From Frankiaceae bacterium (lineage in GTDB: Bacteria; Actinomycetota; Actinomycetes; Mycobacteriales; SCTD01), in assembly GCA_026786045.1 (NCBI GenBank), contig JAJAYV010000063.1, positions 1 to 8,108 of the forward strand: a stretch of DNA of 8,108 bases. Direction: 5' to 3'. The notes beneath the pieces are model-generated. The model saw nothing but the letters and a program-made list of their open reading frames with translations. It was not told where the DNA came from and did no database searches. Of the stretch, positions 6,150 to 8,108 are shown piece after piece. Within the stretch, counting starts at the first letter, position 1. Every line of letters begins with the position of its first letter. Both the position numbers and the translations under genes were made by a program.

Positions 6150-7174
6150 CCGTGCAGCAGCACCTGCGCAAGGCCGACCCCCGGGACCACCGGGGCGCCA
6201 ACCGTGACGTGGTGCTGACCGTGGACGGGCTCGACGTCGCCACCCGACGGCTCCCGCTGCTCACCGACGTGTCGTTCCGCCTGACCAGGGGCGAGCGGGT
6301 CGGCCTGATCGGGGAGTCCGGCTCCGGCAAGTCGCTGACGGCGCTGGCCCTCATGGGCCTCTTGCCGGAGGGGGTCCATGCCGAGGGGTCCGTGCGGCTC
6401 GCAGGCGCCGACCACGACCTTGTCGGGGCGTCGGAGAAGCAGATGTCCTGGGTGCGAGGGCGACGCATGTCGATGGTCTTCCAGGAGCCGATGACCGCGC
6501 TGAACCCGGTCATGCGGGTCGGGAAGCAGGTCGAGGAAGGGATGCTGCTGCACCGCACGCAGGACAGCCGACCGGCTGCCCGGGCCGCCGCCCTGGACCT
6601 GCTCGCGCGGGTGCGCCTGCCCGACCCCGCCTCGGCGGCGCGGGCCTACCCGCACCAGCTCTCGGGCGGCCAGCGTCAGCGCGTGATGCTCGCGATGGCC
6701 CTGGCGAACGACCCCGAGGTCCTCGTCTGCGACGAGCCGACGACCGCACTGGACGTGACCGTGCAGGCGCAGATGCTCGAGCTGATCCTGGAGGCCAGCG
6801 TCGAGCGGGACGCGGCGATGCTGTTCATCACCCACGACCTGCCGGTCGTCGCGACGGTCTGCCAGCGGCTTCTGGTGATGTACGGCGGCCGCATTGTGGA
6901 GTCGGGCACGGTCGAGCAGGTGCTCACCCGCCCCCGCCACCCCTACACGAGGGGGCTGCTCGCGGCGTCGGACCTCGAGCTCGTCGACGAGGCAGGTCGC
7001 TTGCGGACCATCCCGGGGACCGTCCCCGCGGCCGGGCAGTTCCCCGACGGCTGCGTGTTCCGCAACCGCTGCGACCACGAGGTCGACCGGTGCACCACCT
7101 TCCCGCCGTGGGCCGGGCAGCAGGAGCACGGCTTCGCCTGCTGGAACCCCACCGGGGAGGACGTGCGTGCCTGA
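6146..7174 (+). CDS. ABC transporter ATP-binding protein, DppD/OppD type
   Basis: A 342-residue cytoplasmic ATPase that powers import through the two permeases. It has every nucleotide-binding motif: Walker A GESGSGKS (56-63), Q-loop Gln113 (VFQEP), signature LSGGQRQR (172-179), Walker B VLVCDEP with Glu197, and switch His230 (ITHD). The C-terminal oligopeptide-transporter domain begins at RHPYTRGLL (264-272) and contains four cysteines, C303, C309, C316 and C332 (C-x5-C-x6-C-x15-C). This matches the cysteine cluster of DppD/OppD proteins; I recall it being reported to bind a [4Fe-4S] cluster in some of them. GTG 6146 overlaps the upstream TGA (GTGA). GTG 6152, two codons later, has better spacing from GGAGGA (6137-6142), so the true start may be either. 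The pre-Walker N-terminus is slightly extended. It pairs with the next gene's product as a heterodimer. Confidence 0.95.
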   Translation: MTVQQHLRKADPRDHRGANRDVVLTVDGLDVATRRLPLLTDVSFRLTRGERVGLIGESGSGKSLTALALMGLLPEGVHAEGSVRLAGADHDLVGASEKQMSWVRGRRMSMVFQEPMTALNPVMRVGKQVEEGMLLHRTQDSRPAARAAALDLLARVRLPDPASAARAYPHQLSGGQRQRVMLAMALANDPEVLVCDEPTTALDVTVQAQMLELILEASVERDAAMLFITHDLPVVATVCQRLLVMYGGRIVESGTVEQVLTRPRHPYTRGLLAASDLELVDEAGRLRTIPGTVPAAGQFPDGCVFRNRCDHEVDRCTTFPPWAGQQEHGFACWNPTGEDVRA

Positions 7175-8078
7175 GCACCGTGACGTCGGACTGCAGCGCC
7201 CGGGTGGGCAGCAGGACTGCCCGGCGGCGCTGATCGAGGTGCGCGACCTGCGGCGCAGCTATCGCCGTCAGCGCACCTCCCTGCGGCACCGTCCCGCCCC
7301 GGTGGAGGCCCTGTGCGGGGTGTCGTTCGACGTCCCGGCCGGACACCGCTTCGGCATCGTGGGCGAGTCCGGGTCCGGCAAGAGCACCCTGCTGCGGATT
7401 CTGTGCGCCCTGGACGCTCCGACCAGCGGCTCGGTTCGCTTCGACGGACAGGAGATCGGCGGGCGCCCCGAGCGGGAGCTGGGCTTCCTGCGCCAGCAGC
7501 TGCAGGTCGTCTTTCAGGACCCGATGAGCGCCCTGGACCCGCGCATGCGGGTGCGCGACATCATCGCCGAGCCGCTCATCGCCCGGCCGGAAGAGGACGC
7601 CGCGACCCGGGTGCCTGAGCTGCTGGCCGACGTAGGCCTGCCACCGGACGCCGGCGACCGGTTCCCCCACCAGTTCTCGGGCGGGCAGCGCCAGCGCATC
7701 TCCATCGCCCGGGCGCTCGCGCCCCGGCCGACCGTGCTGGTCGCCGACGAGCCCGTCAGTGCGCTGGACGTGTCGGTCCGGGCGCAGATCCTCAATCTGC
7801 TTGGGGACCTGGTCAAGCAGCACGCCCTGACCCTCGTCTTCGTCTCGCACGACCTGTCCGTGGTGCGCCACGTATGCGACACCGTCGCGGTGCTGCGCCG
7901 TGGCGAGATCGTCGAGCAGGGGACGGTCGAGCAGGTGCACTCTGCGCCGCGGCACGACTACACCAGGCGGCTGATCGGCGCCGTGCCGACTCTGCGCGGT
8001 GCACTCGCGGGGGTGACGGCCGCCGAGCTCGCGTCGGGACAGGGCCGAGGCTCCCGGCCGGCGGCCGGGACGCCGTGA
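7167..8078 (+). CDS. ABC transporter ATP-binding protein, DppF/OppF type
   Basis: A 303-residue cytoplasmic ATPase, the second motor subunit. Motifs are intact: Walker A GESGSGKST (66-74), Q-loop Gln117 (VVFQDP), signature FSGGQRQR (170-177), Walker B LVADEP with Glu195, and switch His228 (VSHD). DPMSALDPRMRVRDI (118-132) is typical of DppF/OppF. After the ATPase core come RHDYTRRLIGAVPTL (262-276) and a 27-residue Gly/Ala/Arg tail. The longer C-terminal domain with paired cysteines found in many DppF proteins is absent, so the protein is somewhat short. GTG 7167 is chosen because GGGGAGG (7154-7160) lies 6 nt upstream. It overlaps the preceding stop by 8 bp, and no later in-frame start has a comparable SD. 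It very likely forms a heterodimer with the preceding ATPase beneath the two permeases. Confidence 0.95.
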   Translation: MPEHRDVGLQRPGGQQDCPAALIEVRDLRRSYRRQRTSLRHRPAPVEALCGVSFDVPAGHRFGIVGESGSGKSTLLRILCALDAPTSGSVRFDGQEIGGRPERELGFLRQQLQVVFQDPMSALDPRMRVRDIIAEPLIARPEEDAATRVPELLADVGLPPDAGDRFPHQFSGGQRQRISIARALAPRPTVLVADEPVSALDVSVRAQILNLLGDLVKQHALTLVFVSHDLSVVRHVCDTVAVLRRGEIVEQGTVEQVHSAPRHDYTRRLIGAVPTLRGALAGVTAAELASGQGRGSRPAAGTP

Positions 8079-8108
8079 GCGGCTGGCGCCCCGGCGAGGT
8101 CAACGGGC
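8075..8108 (+). CDS. Possible start of next operon gene (cut by window end)
   Basis: A GTG at 8075 overlaps the TGA of the second ATPase by 4 bp (GTGA), the same arrangement used at 6146 in this operon. The frame stays open to the window edge and reads MSGWRPGEVNG. Only eleven codons are visible, so the product cannot be recognised. It may be a further operon gene such as a hydrolase or dehydrogenase, or simply chance. Confidence 0.4.
   Translation, partial: MSGWRPGEVNG

Noticed and set aside
6894..7166. Longer N-terminus for the second ATPase, beginning inside the first ATPase gene
   Set aside because: It overlaps the C-terminal domain of the first ATPase in another frame and has no ATPase-like sequence. 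GTG 7167 has a strong SD.

Overview
The window is very GC-rich (about 70%), with strong G/C bias at third codon positions, several GTG starts and Shine-Dalgarno (SD) sequences of the AGGAG/GGGAGG type. This points to a high-GC actinomycete (Actinomycetota). Nothing in the sequence fixes the genus.

Layout. Bases 1-585 hold no intact gene. They contain what looks like a frameshifted gene remnant (about 155-530) of uncertain, possibly integrase-like, origin. Bases 586-1359 on the minus strand encode a GntR/FadR-type (FCD) transcription regulator. A 237-bp divergent intergenic region follows, with a weak promoter-like sequence and a perfect 13-bp palindrome (1571-1583) of the TGGTC-N-GACCA type bound by FadR-family regulators, just upstream of the next SD. 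The plus strand then carries one continuous gene set: an NAD-dependent beta-decarboxylating hydroxyacid dehydrogenase resembling tartrate/D-malate dehydrogenases (1597-2670), a family 5 solute-binding lipoprotein (2755-4284), two Dpp/Opp-type permeases (4318-5262 and 5262-6149) and two Dpp/Opp-type ATPases (6146-7174 and 7167-8078). From the first permease onward the genes overlap by 1, 4 and 8 bp. A GTG at 8075 that overlaps the last stop by 4 bp may begin another operon gene that runs off the window.

How it may work together (inference). The lipoprotein would capture a solute outside the membrane, the two permeases and two ATPases would import it, and the dehydrogenase would oxidise and possibly decarboxylate the imported compound or a breakdown product of it. 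The FCD regulator, a class that usually senses small organic acids, would repress the operon through the palindrome until the ligand appears. The binding protein lacks the residues that E. coli DppA uses to hold a peptide N-terminus, so a hydroxy-acid-containing substrate is at least as plausible as a dipeptide. The families are individually ordinary. The less ordinary part is a peptide-type importer linked to a tartrate/malate-type dehydrogenase under an FCD regulator. I saw no CRISPR array, tRNA, rRNA or intact mobile element, and no clear evidence of a wholly new system.
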